In this document: positions 20,871 through 33,839 of the stretch, one piece after another
Layout: each line of letters opens with the position of its first letter
How positions within the stretch are numbered: the first letter of the stretch is position 1
From: Phragmites australis
Lineage: Eukaryota; Streptophyta; Magnoliopsida; Poales; Poaceae
NCBI RefSeq assembly: GCF_958298935.1
Contig: NC_084921.1
Coordinates: 50,641,001 to 50,705,000 of the forward strand
DNA length: 64,000 nt
Direction: 5' to 3'
Notes under the pieces: model-generated
Databases searched by the model: none
The model's input: the letters and a program-made list of their open reading frames with translations, nothing else
Told to the model about the DNA's origin: nothing
Made by a program: the position numbers and the translations under genes

Positions 20871-22723
20871 CTTCACTGATGCTTTGATTGTGTGCATGGA
20901 TAACATTTTTGTTTTTGGTTCAATTTTAAAACTTGAGTGTTTTTGGCTAAGGCTGTTCCACACATTACATTATTTGATATCTTTGTTACTAACGCCATCA
21001 ACAGTTCTACTGTCATGAACCCCCTCCATGTATCCTCCACGAAGCACCAGCCTAAATGCACATCTCTCTCTAGGATTTGGTCAGTTCACCCCTCCAATTG
21101 ACTAATTTCACCCTCCATCAAGCTGGCAATTTCTAAGAAATCAAGTGATAAAAGAGCCAATGTACTACTTTGTATGCAGAAAAATATTTTGTGTGCCCTT
21201 TTACCATAGCAGGAGAACATATGTTCATATTCCTGCACAAAAGAAGCCCCCCTCGTATTCTGATTAGCTATTTTAAGATTGTATGGATCAATGGGCTAGG
21301 TATGTTTTTAATTACTATGTGCTTACGCATGGAATCTACATATTTGTTGTAGTTCAAGACTAGCATCAGGACTCTAAAGGAACCACTAAATTAGCAAAGT
21401 GGAATGTGCCCTATGTAATATTCCAGCTGCCTTTCGTTTATCCATGTTTTTTAGCTGATCACCCCATACCACTTAACGTTCCATATACCTCGCTACTTAT
21501 TAGTGTTCTAATTTGGATAGAAAGACATCTCACTATGTCGATTTGCACATTTACAATGTTGTGTTTCCCCTCTAAAAAATGTTGCTAAGTTGTTGCATCG
21601 GTTAGGAACAAAAAGGAATATCGGAGAAATAGCAAAGATGAGAATAAGTGAAGAATTATGAGGTAGAGAAATTGCACAACTGCTTATCTTCCTACTTTAA
21701 TAAATTAATTCAAGTTGCTTATGGATGCAGCTCTATCTTGAGATCTTAATATGGGAGATTCTGATGTGTATCATGTGGTTGTCTTCAGGGCCTTCACATA
21801 GATTAGCTCTGAGCTGGCACGTTCGGATGGAGATCGTGCTCGACATGGTGAGATTCTTATGATCTTACCCATGCCCTTTCCTTCACAATGAATGAACGAG
21901 TGATAATTTTTAAATTGAATTCCGATGATTGGTTTGTTGTAACATCCATTGGTAAATTAGAATTGGACAGGGGATTGGAGTATCTTCGTGAGGACTGCCC
22001 TCCAGTGATCATAGGGGTCTGAAATTATCCGACATACTTTTAAATTCAGACTTTGATGCTAAGGTAATTGCTTCCCCTTTTCTTTGAGGTTAGTTTATTT
22101 ATTCATCTTGATGCAGTTCACAGTGTTGGAAATCGGTAAAAGTACAACATCGTAGCTTCACCTCTTTTTATTTTACTTCAGCTATAAGTAATCTCATTTG
22201 CTACAAATGTTTAGTACTTCAGTACACCATGGTCATTTTCCTTTGATGTGCAGCAAAATGGCCCAAGATGTATGACCGAGCAGAGTTTTTACATCCCCCC
22301 TGGCATCACTGGATAACTACTCATCTTTAAGATTGTATATTAGTACAACGTTACAAGTCTACTGGTTTAATTCGGTGAAGCGAGAACTGTTACTTTGTAT
22401 GGTTTCCCTCTTCGATCTTTGGAAGCCCCCATCTTCCTTAATTGACTATGTATTCATCATTCGGTTTGAGCTTAGAATTTTTTTTTGATCTTTTGTATGT
22501 CGATATAGAAACCCTTCTCGCCTAGTGTATATGAAAAATATAAATCTACATTGTCAATTAATGTGATTCATTGATTTCTATCCAATGTTGATTCAATCAT
22601 AATTGTTTATGGAAGTTCTACATCTAAATTTCCAGAAGTTGTGAGGCTCATTAAGCTGATGATGACAAATATTGTAGCATGATAATATTCAGCTCCTGTT
22701 GCAACGCACAAACACATAACTAG
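20871..22723. other. Unassigned region ending in a Helitron-like terminus
   Basis: Short ORFs (21170-21352, 21406-21588) show no recognised domain. Segments with coding-like composition (for example 21790-22060) could be captured gene fragments, since the region ends at a Helitron-like 3' end. I could not find the matching Helitron 5' end. Confidence 0.3.
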
Positions 22724-22724
22724 T
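22691..22724 (+). mobile_element. Helitron 3' end
   Basis: GCTCCTGTTGCAACGCAC is followed by AAACACATAACTAGT. Grass Helitrons commonly end with a GTTGCAACGCAC hairpin and CTAG next to a host T. The hairpin here is partly degraded by C-to-T or G-to-A changes. The 5' TC end was not located. Confidence 0.55.
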
Positions 22725-22825
22725 ATTTGTTCAAATTTAAAAGTTTTTGAAGAAACCATGCCTTTCCAATATGCCTTTACTACAAGTTATCATGCGAAAA
22801 ATTATTCTCTATAACAAATAAAATG

Positions 22826-22949
22826 CTCCCTCCAATCGAAAATATAAGTCATTTGGGACATCAATATAATATGAAACATAACATTTTGACTAGTATTCTA
22901 AGATAATATGACATTAAAAAAATGAGTACATATTATGGATCAGAGGGTG
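22826..22949. mobile_element. Stowaway-like MITE, about 124 bp
   Basis: It begins CTCCCTCCAATCGAAAATAT and ends GGATCAGAGGGTG, an imperfect inverted pair, with an AT-rich interior including AATATAAGTC. Stowaway ends are CTCCCTCCGT-like. The TA target duplication is not clean. Confidence 0.5.
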
Positions 22950-23856
22950 TATGTTCCTAAAAATATAAAAAGGTTTTAACCTGTGCAGGCGTCCAAAGCT
23001 AATGGTGGCGTCTCTTGGATTCACCTATGCAATTCACTGATCCTGGAGAGTCTATTTGGCACAACTATGCTACAATTAGGTTAGACAAATGATGGCACGT
23101 TGCAAAAACTGTGGGCAAGAAAATGGACGCCCCGAGTGTAATAATGTTCGGCTAAAAGCCGTTTGGCAAAAAGCCAAGCCTTTGACGTATGGTATGAGGC
23201 TAAGAAAGTACGGCAATCCAGAATTGTGACATTGAATCAAACACAAGCCCAAAAGTTTGCGGAACGTTTAAGATTAGAGTCGCAATGTTTAACAAGAAAC
23301 CAAACAGATTCGTAAGGCCGAAACCAAGCTTCAAACTTTGCCAGATTTGAAGGCGCAGTCTGCCCTTGTGTGACATTGATCCAAGTCCTAACCTCCTAGC
23401 TGCAATGCGATGAGATTACCAGAGGCAGAAGCACGAAGTACCTTCCACAACAGATGTTGATTGGTGGCCTCAATTAAAAACATTTGTACCCTGAGAGAGA
23501 CCACTAGGTCAAGCCTTTGATGCGGCTAACAAGCACATGATTCCTGTGCTTGTCAAGGGAACACAAAGAGATCTTCGATATTCTTTTTTACTTCAAAACT
23601 TGCATTCCTTGTACAAGAGCTAACAAACACAACAAATCCCTTTGTACAATGAAATTTTCCCTTCCTTTTCACCCCACCATATATCATACAAAGTCAGCCT
23701 GGACAATGGTTCTCTACCTCTCTTCGTGCCTTCAAATTGGCACCATGATGCTAGTTCGTCTCAAGCAGGCACCTTGGTTCAGGCCGCAATCTGGATTTTC
23801 AAGATCACAGATCGCAGCACATTTTCAGGCTTTAGCATCAAGTCGATCTTGATTCA
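22950..23856. other. Intergenic and 3' region of the PSI1-like gene
   Basis: No protein-coding feature was recognised. The part adjacent to 23856 is the likely 3' untranslated region of the minus-strand gene, but its polyadenylation site is not fixed. An ORF at 23642-24241 plus is only the reverse strand of that gene's last exon. Confidence 0.5.
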
Positions 23857-26800
23857 TCACTGTACTTTTATATTGTCAACTCTATCTATCACATCAAGAG
23901 CTTTTGTCCGGTCGATCTCGAAGTCAATCACAGGAAGCAGCCTCCTGATTGATAGCAACTCTTTCCTGTTGCCACTGCTTGGTGAATGGCTGTTACTTTT
24001 GCTTAGTCTGCTTTGCTTGTTATGTCTTGACTTAGTGTCAAACTCTTGGCTTTTGCTTATACCAGGGATGAATTTCTTGTACTTGACATCCCTTAGCATA
24101 TCTTGGTCTTCTTGCGTCAAAAGAGGTGATGAATTGCTGCTGGCTTTGTTTGGAGACAATGTGATTGCAGGCCCCCTTTGCGTAGGAGACCGGACAGGAG
24201 ACTTGATTGGAGACCTCTCACCATTAGCGGTTTTGGATTGACTAATAAGATGATGAAGCCACACAACAAGTTCAAGGATATATGCTTCAGTCTTGTCCTT
24301 GTCAGCATGGTACAGTGTCTCAACTCGGGTCAGGTCCATCTGCCCCGTTGGCTTGCAGTTCACATCTGACCTGCATAAGACAAAAGGATCATTACTTCGA
24401 TATTCTAGTTATATCATTTTCCTGTTAAAACTGAATGAAGTTAGATACCAACCCTGTATTTGCCCACTCTCCAACCCAACCAAAACCATGGTGAGCCCTG
24501 GTATGGACAGATCATAACAAATTCAGTAACAGAAAGGAAAAGGCAAAAATCTGTAGCTGATTTTGCATGCTATGAAGGTAGTTTAGATTACTTCGTGGTG
24601 TTATTTGCAATAGGGACAAGCCACTGCAGCGTCTTCTCCATTTCAGCCTTGATTTGAGAAACAGTAAGCTACACAAATCCAGTAAATGCTTACAACAATT
24701 TTACAGTCACATGTAATAAACATAGCATGATGTTGACTGTTAAAGTCTAATTTCATTTTTCTTAAGTCATGTGTGCCACCTCACATACCTCTTCATTGAC
24801 TCCAAATGAATGTAGCTTAGACCGGAGAGACGACTTTATGGTAGGTGGCAAACTTTGGTATAATGCATCCCTTGTGTTTGTAGGAATAGAACTTGATCGA
24901 GAAACCTGCCAATTGATCAACCCTTGTTACAACCAAAAAAGAAGTGGCAAGTTGGGTTTCTTAGCACAACAAAATCATAACATTACTAGTACTGCCCCAT
25001 GAATTGTAACACTACCATCCTCAATCCTCATAGAAAAGTTGCATTTCCTCGATTAAATATTGGGAATTGAGGGATGCATGACATTGACAAAACTTCATCA
25101 AGCAATGCACGGGAACTGTTTGCTGATACAGAGAAAATGACCTATTGAATTTTCTCTCCAAGAAGTGGAGTTTGTGAACTTACAAGAGTATCAATCTGAC
25201 TGATGATATTGGCATAATGCAATGCAAGGCCTGCTGGACCCAATCTATTACGTCGTTTGGTAGGTTCCTGAGATTCTTCATTGTCTGCATATCGTTAGGA
25301 GCACAAGTTTTAATCAATGCTTAATACAATAATGGTGAAAAAAACCATCATAGCATTAAGCACAGAACCATAATCTGTTTAAAGTTTAAGCCATGAATAT
25401 GATTATGTTTTCACTATATGCAAATTATAGAATAAAAAACAGCGAAGTACTCCCAAGATTCTTGCTGTGGCATAATTTTAGCTAAAATAGTAAGTCAGAT
25501 CCACAGTAGGGATAGATCATATCGTTCACACTTCAATGTCAATGATAAAAGAAATCCTGATATTACATAGTATATATTTACAGTGCCAAACCCGACTTAT
25601 GTATACATTAGTTGGCATGCAATGACAATTAAAGAAAAAAAAAATTCAACCATTAACATCAAATTTCAGGCAACTAAAAAAATGGCAGAATACCATAAGT
25701 TTCCTTGTTTACATTGAATTTGTGTTCCACACAATACTGGTGGTCAAGCATATTATCACGGGATAATTCCTCCTATGTCACCAAATGTTAACGTTTTCCC
25801 CAATCTACCACCGAAAATTTACACTTCCCTTCCATGCCACTGGCTTACTTTCTATGCCCTTTCCGACCACTAGACTATCAACAAGGAACAAAGTTCAACT
25901 CTTTTATAAATATACAAGGAATCACGTGACTATTTAAAGAGTTAATGAGGCCATAATTCTATGTTTTTTAGAGTTGCTTGCCCTAAAAGAGAAGTATGGC
26001 ACATGTGACGACTCAACCAAGGCACAAAAATACATCCCTGTATTACTTAAGACTTCCATGCCAAGTGCGTAACAAGATGAATGTTCCATACACCTGGTGA
26101 CCCAAAATTCAATGGGCATGGTTCTTTAAGAGGGAGTGACAAGACCTGCTAAGTCACAGAGGGGTGACAAACTAGGAAGCTCGATTTGTAAGAACCTGAA
26201 CTGATTGCTTATAAAAACACATTTGAAGTAAACCTACAAGCATGGTGCTTAACCTAGCAACTAGAGTGAGAAGGTGAAACTGAAGTTATGACTTATGACA
26301 CATTAGTAATAAGGTGGATTAATTACGTATCTCACACTTGCTTTCAGCAGTAAAGCAATCGAGACGACAAACTAGCCCACAGCTCAATATGTGCAAAAGT
26401 TTCATATGAGATAATTGCAAAGCTCATTACCTGAATGCCCAAAGGCATTATGGATCTCCAAATGTAAGAAGTGCACAATGTCTACCAGCTTTTCTATGAC
26501 CTAGGAAGAATAAATATTATTTTTTGAATTAGAAGGACAGGATTGCACGAGCAAAACTAGTAAGATTTTTTCGGAGCATCGAGTGAGTGGATCTTAACAA
26601 CATGGAAATGCTTTCCTAGAGCTAAGCGTTGCTGATAGCACATGGTCTGTTACATGGTAAAAATTGATTTTAGGTGTCTCCCAGCTGCAAAGGAAAAAGA
26701 GAAATATGCTAATAATTCTCACAAAAATAAAAAACACCCAGCCCTCAATTATGGTTAACAAACAATGTCCAATGGATGTTATTAGAGAGTATATATCTGG

Positions 26801-29800
26801 TCCTCAATTTGGTGGACTGTAGCTATTGTTTAACATGATACAAATTAGATGTTAGTAAGAAATCCATATAAACTCAAACAAGATAATAATAGACAGAAAT
26901 AAGATTACATATTTATCCCTTAAACTTCATTGTACCCATGTCGAGTGGTTAGTTTGACTTTAACTCTGCAAATTGTCCGCTGCATCATCAGCGAACATCT
27001 GCAGGTGTATGAAGGAGATGCAGCGTCATGGTAGTAGGCCACAATTGCAACATGGAAGAGAGATGCCAGGAGGTAGTTTTTTTCTTATGGTTTTCTTTAT
27101 TTAGCATTATAACATGAAAGAGAGGCATAAAAGGCATTTGTGTTTCCGTATAGTTTTCTATCACTCGCAGTGCTTGACAGTAGAGGCAAGAAGAGACTTC
27201 TACAGACAAGTGGCTTCTGTGGATATTCTTAGCTAATTTCAATATTTTTGGGGATTCAATCAATTTTTTAGTATAGAGTATCTATAGTTAATGTAATCGA
27301 CTATATACGTGACTAAAATCTTAAGATGGCATTGTTAAATCTAGCCACACAATTGTACGAGCATACCAACTTGGTATAATAAAATTACATGCCAACCTCT
27401 TCCAAATTCTTAAACCATAAAGACTTTTTCTTTAAACTTTTAACATGCTTGTGTTGGCTTTTCACTTCCTGCTTTAGTATGTGCAGATTATCACCTGCAA
27501 ATTAACGGAACAGCATTAAGCATCATTATCAAATGATGACAACAAAACAGTGCAAAAATATACTCATGAACCAGTAAACAGACTTAAGGTATCAGAGGCA
27601 AGTGCTTTCAAAATCTAGTTCTTACAAGCAAATACCCAAAGAAGAGGGGAAAAGAGCTAGATGTCACAGATAAAGATCGTAAAGGCAATACCCATAAAAA
27701 ATGAAGGAAACAGAATAATTACACTATTAACATTGAACTTACATGGCTAAATATTAAGCCTAGCCCAGATAGCAGTAGTAGTTGTGCACTTGTGCTAAAT
27801 GTTCAAAGGTGGAAATAGGTATTGGAAATCTGGAGTTTTTTTTCCTATGGGTTATTCTTATTCACAACTCATGTTCACTGCGTTAACAAGCATCAAATGC
27901 AAATCGTCTTTTATTATTTACTGGAATGTCATTCTGGTCACAGGAAAAAAATAAAACTTGGCTACTTTGGATTTGTCAGGTGCAGTCGATATAGTCAGAT
28001 GAACCACAGCAGCAGCCCCTGGATGTATTGGTCAAATTACACTAGCTGCTCACCTAATGACAATTATAGAAACAGTTGACAGTGATTGATGACAGCATAA
28101 GAAAGAGACCTTGAGTCTGTTTATGTATGCACAGAACTATCAATGTCAAACTGACAATCTTAATAAAATACAATTTGATGTCTGCGATTAAAAACATCAA
28201 GCATGTCACCTACAACAATGGCCCAAGAGTAGACATCCTGAGTGTTATACTAAATCTAAAGATTTTTTTTTTCAAGTGACCTGAATCCTGAGTGTTATGT
28301 TCAATCAAAAGTTTTTTTTTAAATGATATGAAAAAAGAACCAGAAGTAGCACCAACCAAAAGAGGCATAAAATTGTTTTTCAGCCAAACCAGAGTTTAAA
28401 TATCATGAACTTCTTACAGATGATTCCTATATGTTATCATGCAAAACGAACTGACCTCTTTGGACTACACTTGAACCATCCTCTTCCTGCTGTTTACGCT
28501 GATAATCTTGTTCAAATCTATCCAAGGCATGCATTTCATGGTATAGTTCCTGAAAGTTAGAAAAAATAAATAAGTCTATAATTAGAACCAAAGGTGAAAA
28601 GAACAGAACTAATAAATGCTAGGAGAATGACAGCTAAGATTCAGATGAAATTATACTATTTCATGGATACAGGCAGATGAATTTAGACTATTACTTCTTC
28701 ACTCGTAAAACTGGTCCATAGAACATTTTAGTCACAGAGTGCTGAGAATGGAACCTTAGTGACTCATTAAACAATCTTGAGACTCCTCTGACCTCTCTAT
28801 GTCTTCACATAATATTCAGCTTATCATTTGTCAAGAAAGCTTCAGCTTGGTTATGTTTAGTTGTTTACAGTCTGCTAAACTACAGTTACAGACCTGGTAG
28901 ACAAATGTCACTACAGGGCATTGCTTCCAAGGCAAATAAATATTACTTACAGCTGTAAACTGAACACAAGTCACCAATTGCTGCATCACTGATTCTGCCT
29001 TTTCTTTCAAGTGATGTTGAGGAGCCCGTTCTGATGCCAACCTGAAAGAGTTTGATGCATAAAGACACTGAGTTCATTATCAATACCCCAAAATTGTTGC
29101 CTTTATCAAGTGCAGGGGCCAAAAAATGAATTTTACTTGTCAAAGTATCGGTCCAAATTGTGCCATTGAGGATCCTTGCAGCGATTTCCAAAGCGAACAA
29201 CTTCTGTAGAAAACACTTTCAACTCTTCCCTGTTGGACCAAACAGAACTTCAGCAACTACAAGTATAGAAACATGTTGAAGTACATTTTTTTTCGTATAA
29301 CCTAGTTGAAGTTACTTAAAATTAAAATAAATAAACCTTTCGGACAACTGTTGTAGTTTATAAAAGCAGCAGAGACTAAACAATAACCTTTTGTCAGCAG
29401 CAGAAATCTTGAGTAACTCATCCATATCCTTGGATATAAGATTCTGAACACCTTCTGAGTGAAGTACCACTTCTTTTAAATGCTTTATATTATCTTTTGA
29501 AAGGGCGTGCATCAGATTGCAACCTTTGACTATGGTATTGGCAACCTCAAATGCTAAAATAGATATTTTATTGCCTTTTGTTGTAGTTCCTGATCCAAAA
29601 CCACTCATATTCAAACTTGTCATGCTACTACCAAGTGTGTCTAGCACTTCCACTGCTTTTCCAATACCAGCAGTACTAGCTCTACCCAGAATAGAGCTTA
29701 CTTCTGAAACCTGTTTCAACATGGCAAGAAAAAATGAAATATGTCATAGGGTCTGACAATCTCTCTCACCAAGTGACATTTCCGGAACATTCAAGGAACA

Positions 29801-30757
29801 AATATCATGGATAAATAGTGAAGGGCAAAGATTTCTATTTAGCAATAATAAAAACTCATGAAATTTTATATCATTCTTAGGTGTGGCACAACAATTCATT
29901 CTATGGCACTGGAAGTAATCAAATCATAGTAGATGCAGCAATAAGGAGCAAAACCTACAACAACATGCTTGGCAAAATGATAGGCATGAAGGTCGATACA
30001 GCACTGCATCAGGTTTGAAGGATGTGCACTCACAAATGTTCAGTGATTCCTTCCCTTAGCAAATATGAAGGGAAAAAAACTTTAAGACCGCTATATTCGG
30101 CTGCTAAAGTAGACTCGCAGGGAGAATAGGATCAGCAGATAACAGCAAATGCCTTGTTACCGGCACACAAAGTGAAGCAGCAAACTTATTAGACTTCCGC
30201 AAGGATACTAACAGATCATCAGCTAGTCCAGCATATCCTGAAATGCTAATGCTACAGAAATAACTTTAAACTTCCATGTGCATGATGTGACAAACTGACA
30301 ATCCCTTGGCAGCATGAGCAAGAAAAGAATGCATTGATATAAACAAATCATGTTTTGAGCATATGTGATGATAAAAGTTGGATTAAGCTACATTGGACTT
30401 AAGTTCACCACAAAGTAAGAAGTACTGAAAACTTGCCTTGGCAGCACTAGCTTTTGCCACACCCATCCCTGACTTCTGCGACGGCAACCGCGCCAACTGC
30501 GGCACCCCATCCCATGGTACCACAGCAGTATCCACGCCACCTCCAGGCACCACAGTTTGCGAGACCGATACAGGTTGCTGGCTCTGCTCCTGTTGCTCCT
30601 CTTGTATCCTCTTGGCAGCAGCCTCTCCCCCAACCACAGTCTTCTTCTCCTCCACAACCACCACACGCTCATGGTGGTCGACCACTCGGCCGGGGCCGAG
30701 CGTTGTGTCGCTGGGCGACTTGCCCACCGCCGATCCCTTGGAGCAAAGGCCCCCCAT
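23857..30757 (-). CDS. PSI1-like DUF3475/DUF668 protein, intact, 12 exons
   Basis: Exons on the minus strand are 30437-30757, 29388-29710, 29137-29229, 28951-29041, 28456-28549, 27397-27494, 26431-26500, 25184-25284, 24789-24905, 24592-24668, 24453-24497 and 23857-24370. They sum to 1944 nt, giving 647 residues plus TGA, and all junction phases agree. The start was chosen at the MGGLCSK codon, not at an in-frame ATG nine bases upstream, because Gly2 with Cys5 is the N-myristoylation/palmitoylation motif seen in Arabidopsis PSK SIMULATOR 1. DUF3475 covers about residues 153-207 (ISILAFEVANTIVKGCNLM). DUF668 covers about 381-467 (GLALHYANIISQIDTLVSRS). A Ser/Lys-rich tail contains SPIKSPVRSPT. 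Family members act at the plasma membrane or nucleus in growth downstream of phytosulfokine signalling. The exact role of this gene is inferred. Confidence 0.95.
29711..30436 (-). other. GC-AG intron 1 of the PSI1-like gene
   Basis: The donor reads AAG|GCAAGT and the acceptor GAAACAG|GTTTCAG. Using GC keeps AAK joined to VSEVSSILGRA as in the family, whereas the nearest GT, four bases on, would break the frame. This is the only non-GT donor among this gene's 11 introns. Confidence 0.85.
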
Positions 30758-31380
30758 TTCCTTCACCCCTCCTCACCAAACCCTAACCCCCCAGTGCCAC
30801 CCGGTGATTCTCACATCCCAAGCACCAAAACGGTTCTGATCCTCACGCCGCCTCCTCCCATCCCACCAAACCGAACCACGCGGAAACGAACCAGCTCGGA
30901 ACGTGGGTTCTCGCCGCAGCACGATCCCCGCGGCGTCTCCCCGGCGAGCCGCCCACCTTCATATGCCACGGAAAACAGCGCCAAGTCAGGAAAAATGCAC
31001 GACCTTTCCGAGCAAAAGAAGGGATTTTTCTCCACAAAAAACACATTTTTACCGAAAATTGGCCCGAGACACACCTGCAGCGGGTGGATCGGCGAGGCTG
31101 GACAAAATCGGGTGCAAAGGCGGTGCTTTCTCAAGGGGAATTGGCGGATTTGGGGGAGGAGAGAGAGGAGACAATGGGCAGGGTGAGTGATGGAGTAGAA
31201 CGGGGCAGGGGGGAGTAGCCGAGCGTCCACTCCACCAGCGGCGGCAAGGAGGGTCCAGTAAACTGCAGGCTCGGTGGCCAACTGCTGCTGCTACTGCCAC
31301 ACGCAGCAGGCGCACGCACAGCAGCGGTCGCTCATAACGCGGTCTCACAGCGGCCGTGTCGCCGTCCGTGTGTACGCGGT
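30758..31380 (-). promoter_or_regulatory. 5' leader and promoter region of the PSI1-like gene
   Basis: GC-rich sequence lies upstream of the start codon, with ORFs on both strands (30811-31281 minus and others) that do not look like proteins. A transcription start probably lies in the GC-rich part before about 31350, where composition drops to AT-rich. No TATA box could be assigned. A 5'-UTR intron is possible. Confidence 0.45.
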
Positions 31381-32095
31381 TAAGAGGAAAACAGCTGTAG
31401 TAATGCCATCTTATTTATTGAGCGTCATCAGATTTTTTTAGTTTTAGATACAGATGGATTCAGCAAATTCTACTGCCCATTATTTAGAGATGGTTACTAC
31501 TTACTAGCATCGTTAATTTCTAATATAATACTAGAGATACTTCAAATGCTAACAAGGTTTATACATGGTTAATGGCATTCGCTACAAATATTTCCTTTTC
31601 ATGGAATTGAAGTAGATTGTTCTTTCTTGTGTGCTACTCATATTGTGTACCTTGAAACAGTCGAAAGCTAGCTAGTATAGTACCAGTGTCTATTCTATTT
31701 TAACACTAATTTGCTATGTGCATGTGCAATAATGACTTGGATTGTCCAATTGATTTGTTTGACTGGTATTTAGCCTGTCTTAAAAAATAGCTGCTGTGAC
31801 GGTATAAGAAATATGCAAGCATCAATATAATAGTACTACGTAATCGTATGACTTCCCAAATATGTTTGTATTTTTACGATTTTCCAACTCAGCTATGAAT
31901 TTCTTAATAGTATCCAGAACAGCTATTTGCATGGGTCGTTGTTGAAGGGTAACCCAGTGCAATGAACCAAAGCATTTTCTGAATTATTATCAAAGCAAAT
32001 AAGAACACTTGCATGTGAGTAGGTTGGAGTTGGGGCTAGCCAAGACCTAAACCAAAATGGACTTGCATGAGAACAAGAGAACAAAGCTTCAGTTA
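31381..32095. other. Intergenic, no gene seen
   Basis: AT-rich sequence without recognisable ORFs or element ends. Confidence 0.6.
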
Positions 32096-32362
32096 GATCA
32101 TCTTCAATCATATTCTCTTCATTTCTTTCTCTTCCCGATTTTCTTTCCCGTTCTCATTCTATTTATTTTCTCTTATCTCTAACAGTTTCTCTTCGAAGGG
32201 ATTCGTGAAGAAAAAGGAGAAAAAATCCCGTTCTGAAGGGAATGAACTTGAGAGTCCCTTCGTGATGGGAACCGTAAAAAGAAATCATTGGAGCGCTAAA
32301 GTGAACGAAAATCTTTTCGTGAAGGGATTCTAGGTCATGACGGAAAACGGTTGGAGATGATC
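32096..32362. mobile_element. MITE with TTA target duplication, 267 bp
   Basis: The left end GATCATCTTCAATC and the inverted right end GATCATCTCCAACC are flanked on both sides by TTA. The interior is purine/pyrimidine-asymmetric with repeats of CGAAGGGATTCGTGAAG type. The TTA duplication and CATCTCCAAC ends point to the PIF/Harbinger superfamily. Confidence 0.75.
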
Positions 32363-33744
32363 TTAATATGTGGATCATGGCTAGACAGGATGCTGGTCTA
32401 TGGCTTAGCTAAAATTAGGCAATAATTTAAGGCAAGCTATCTATATATGATTTCTAGTCAACTTGAACACCTACCTTTCTGCTGTCTTTTTCTTGTACCA
32501 GGTCAACTTTCACAGCACTTCCTTTGTCCCAGTAGGGAAAAAAAGAAAAGCAATTGAAAGAGTTTGAATTGTTTCCATCTGGTTATCCGTTCACCACTGA
32601 ACAGCGATGGAATGAACTTGTCATGCAATACAAATATTTACTTCTCTGTCAAGTGCTGAACTTGTGGCTCAGTTTGCCCGTTGGTCTACAAGCACGATCA
32701 CCAGAGATTTCCTTGTAACGCCGACATGTTACTTTCGTGATTTGCCCCGTGTAGGCAGGAATTTTACAGAAAACAAGTTCAATTCTCGGAATAGGATTTT
32801 TTTTTTTTTTAAGTTCCAAACGGGGCCTAAGCGGACGCAAGATCATTATTTGTTCACTGAATCACCTGTAACATATTGAAACTTTACAGCATGAGATGTT
32901 GAGATCTCAGAGGTAGACTCCGCTTACTCCATGCCATGTACTACTTTGTGGAGAGAAGGGGGAAAAAAGGAAAAGCAAGGCCAAAAAAGATTCACCCTTT
33001 TGAAGTGAATGGCTGAAATCACAGTGATCTGAACACTCACATGGTCAGTGATTCCAAACTTTTGCTTGAAGTCTTCTATCTGTCCCTGCAGTGAGAGTGA
33101 TGGATTTGACAAATGTGAGCAAACAAAGTCCCAAATCGTAGCTATCTTTCCGCCGAAGTGCCAGTGGCCTCTCAGACTCATGGTTTGGGGTTGTCTGAGT
33201 TTTTTTTTGAAAAGCTATGTTTTTTATTTGTTTGAAAATCTGTTTTTTAAATAGCCTGTTGGTTTCTACAATAAATTTTTAGCTTCTCAACATATAGCTT
33301 CTCAAAAAACGTATCTTAGCGAGCTTCTCAGCTTTAATTTATTTTTCTTAGAAACAGACTTCTGGTTTCTTCAGAAGTCACTTCTCTAGAATCTCATTTG
33401 TTCTGACTTCTGATTTCTGTTAGTAGCAGAAGCAGAATCAGAAGCAGAAAGCAAATAGGATCTCGGTTCGGTGAAAAGTAAAGTTCACTGCAACTCTTTG
33501 TATGCAAGAACGTTTTTCCAAACGAGATTGACAGTTATTTTTTTCTAAAAATTAAATCCCTCGTTGTCACGACTAAGACAATGTAAGAGTTTCCGCTAAG
33601 GTTGTTCCCCGGATAGAGCTAACTCATGTACATCTCGCATAGAAATGAAAAAAAAAAAGTCAAATCAAAGGCAGACTTAAACAATTCCTTTGATCGCAAC
33701 CGGCTGCTAAATCCGCGACACATTTCTTGCTAGAACGGCCAAAC
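32363..33744. other. Intergenic, no gene seen
   Basis: An ORF at 32924-33181 (minus) lacks a recognised domain. The stretch 33190-33450 carries repeated AGCTTCTCA and CAGAAGC-type motifs in both orientations, as in some hAT-type MITEs, but ends could not be set. Confidence 0.4.
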
Positions 33745-33806
33745 CCTTTGAACCGATCCTCCCTTGAGCCTTTGAACCGGTCCTCCCTTGAGCCTTTGAA
33801 CCGGTC
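33745..33806. repeat. 24-bp minisatellite, 2.6 copies
   Basis: CCTTTGAACCG starts at 33745, 33769 and 33793. The first two units continue (G/A)TCCTCCCTTGAG. The units are nearly identical, so the amplification is recent. Confidence 0.9.
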
Positions 33807-33839
33807 AGGACCTGCAAAAACACACAGCAGAGCACCACT

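Noticed and set aside
23642..24241. 199-codon plus-strand ORF
   Set aside because: It is the reverse strand of the last exon of the PSI1-like gene.
30811..31281. 156-codon minus-strand ORF upstream of the PSI1-like gene
   Set aside because: Lies in the leader or promoter region. No domain was seen, and the MGGLCS start downstream is the conserved one.
32924..33181. Possible lone exon (GQIEDFKQKFGITDH)
   Set aside because: It has an exon-like acceptor and donor, but I recognise no family and see no partner exon nearby.
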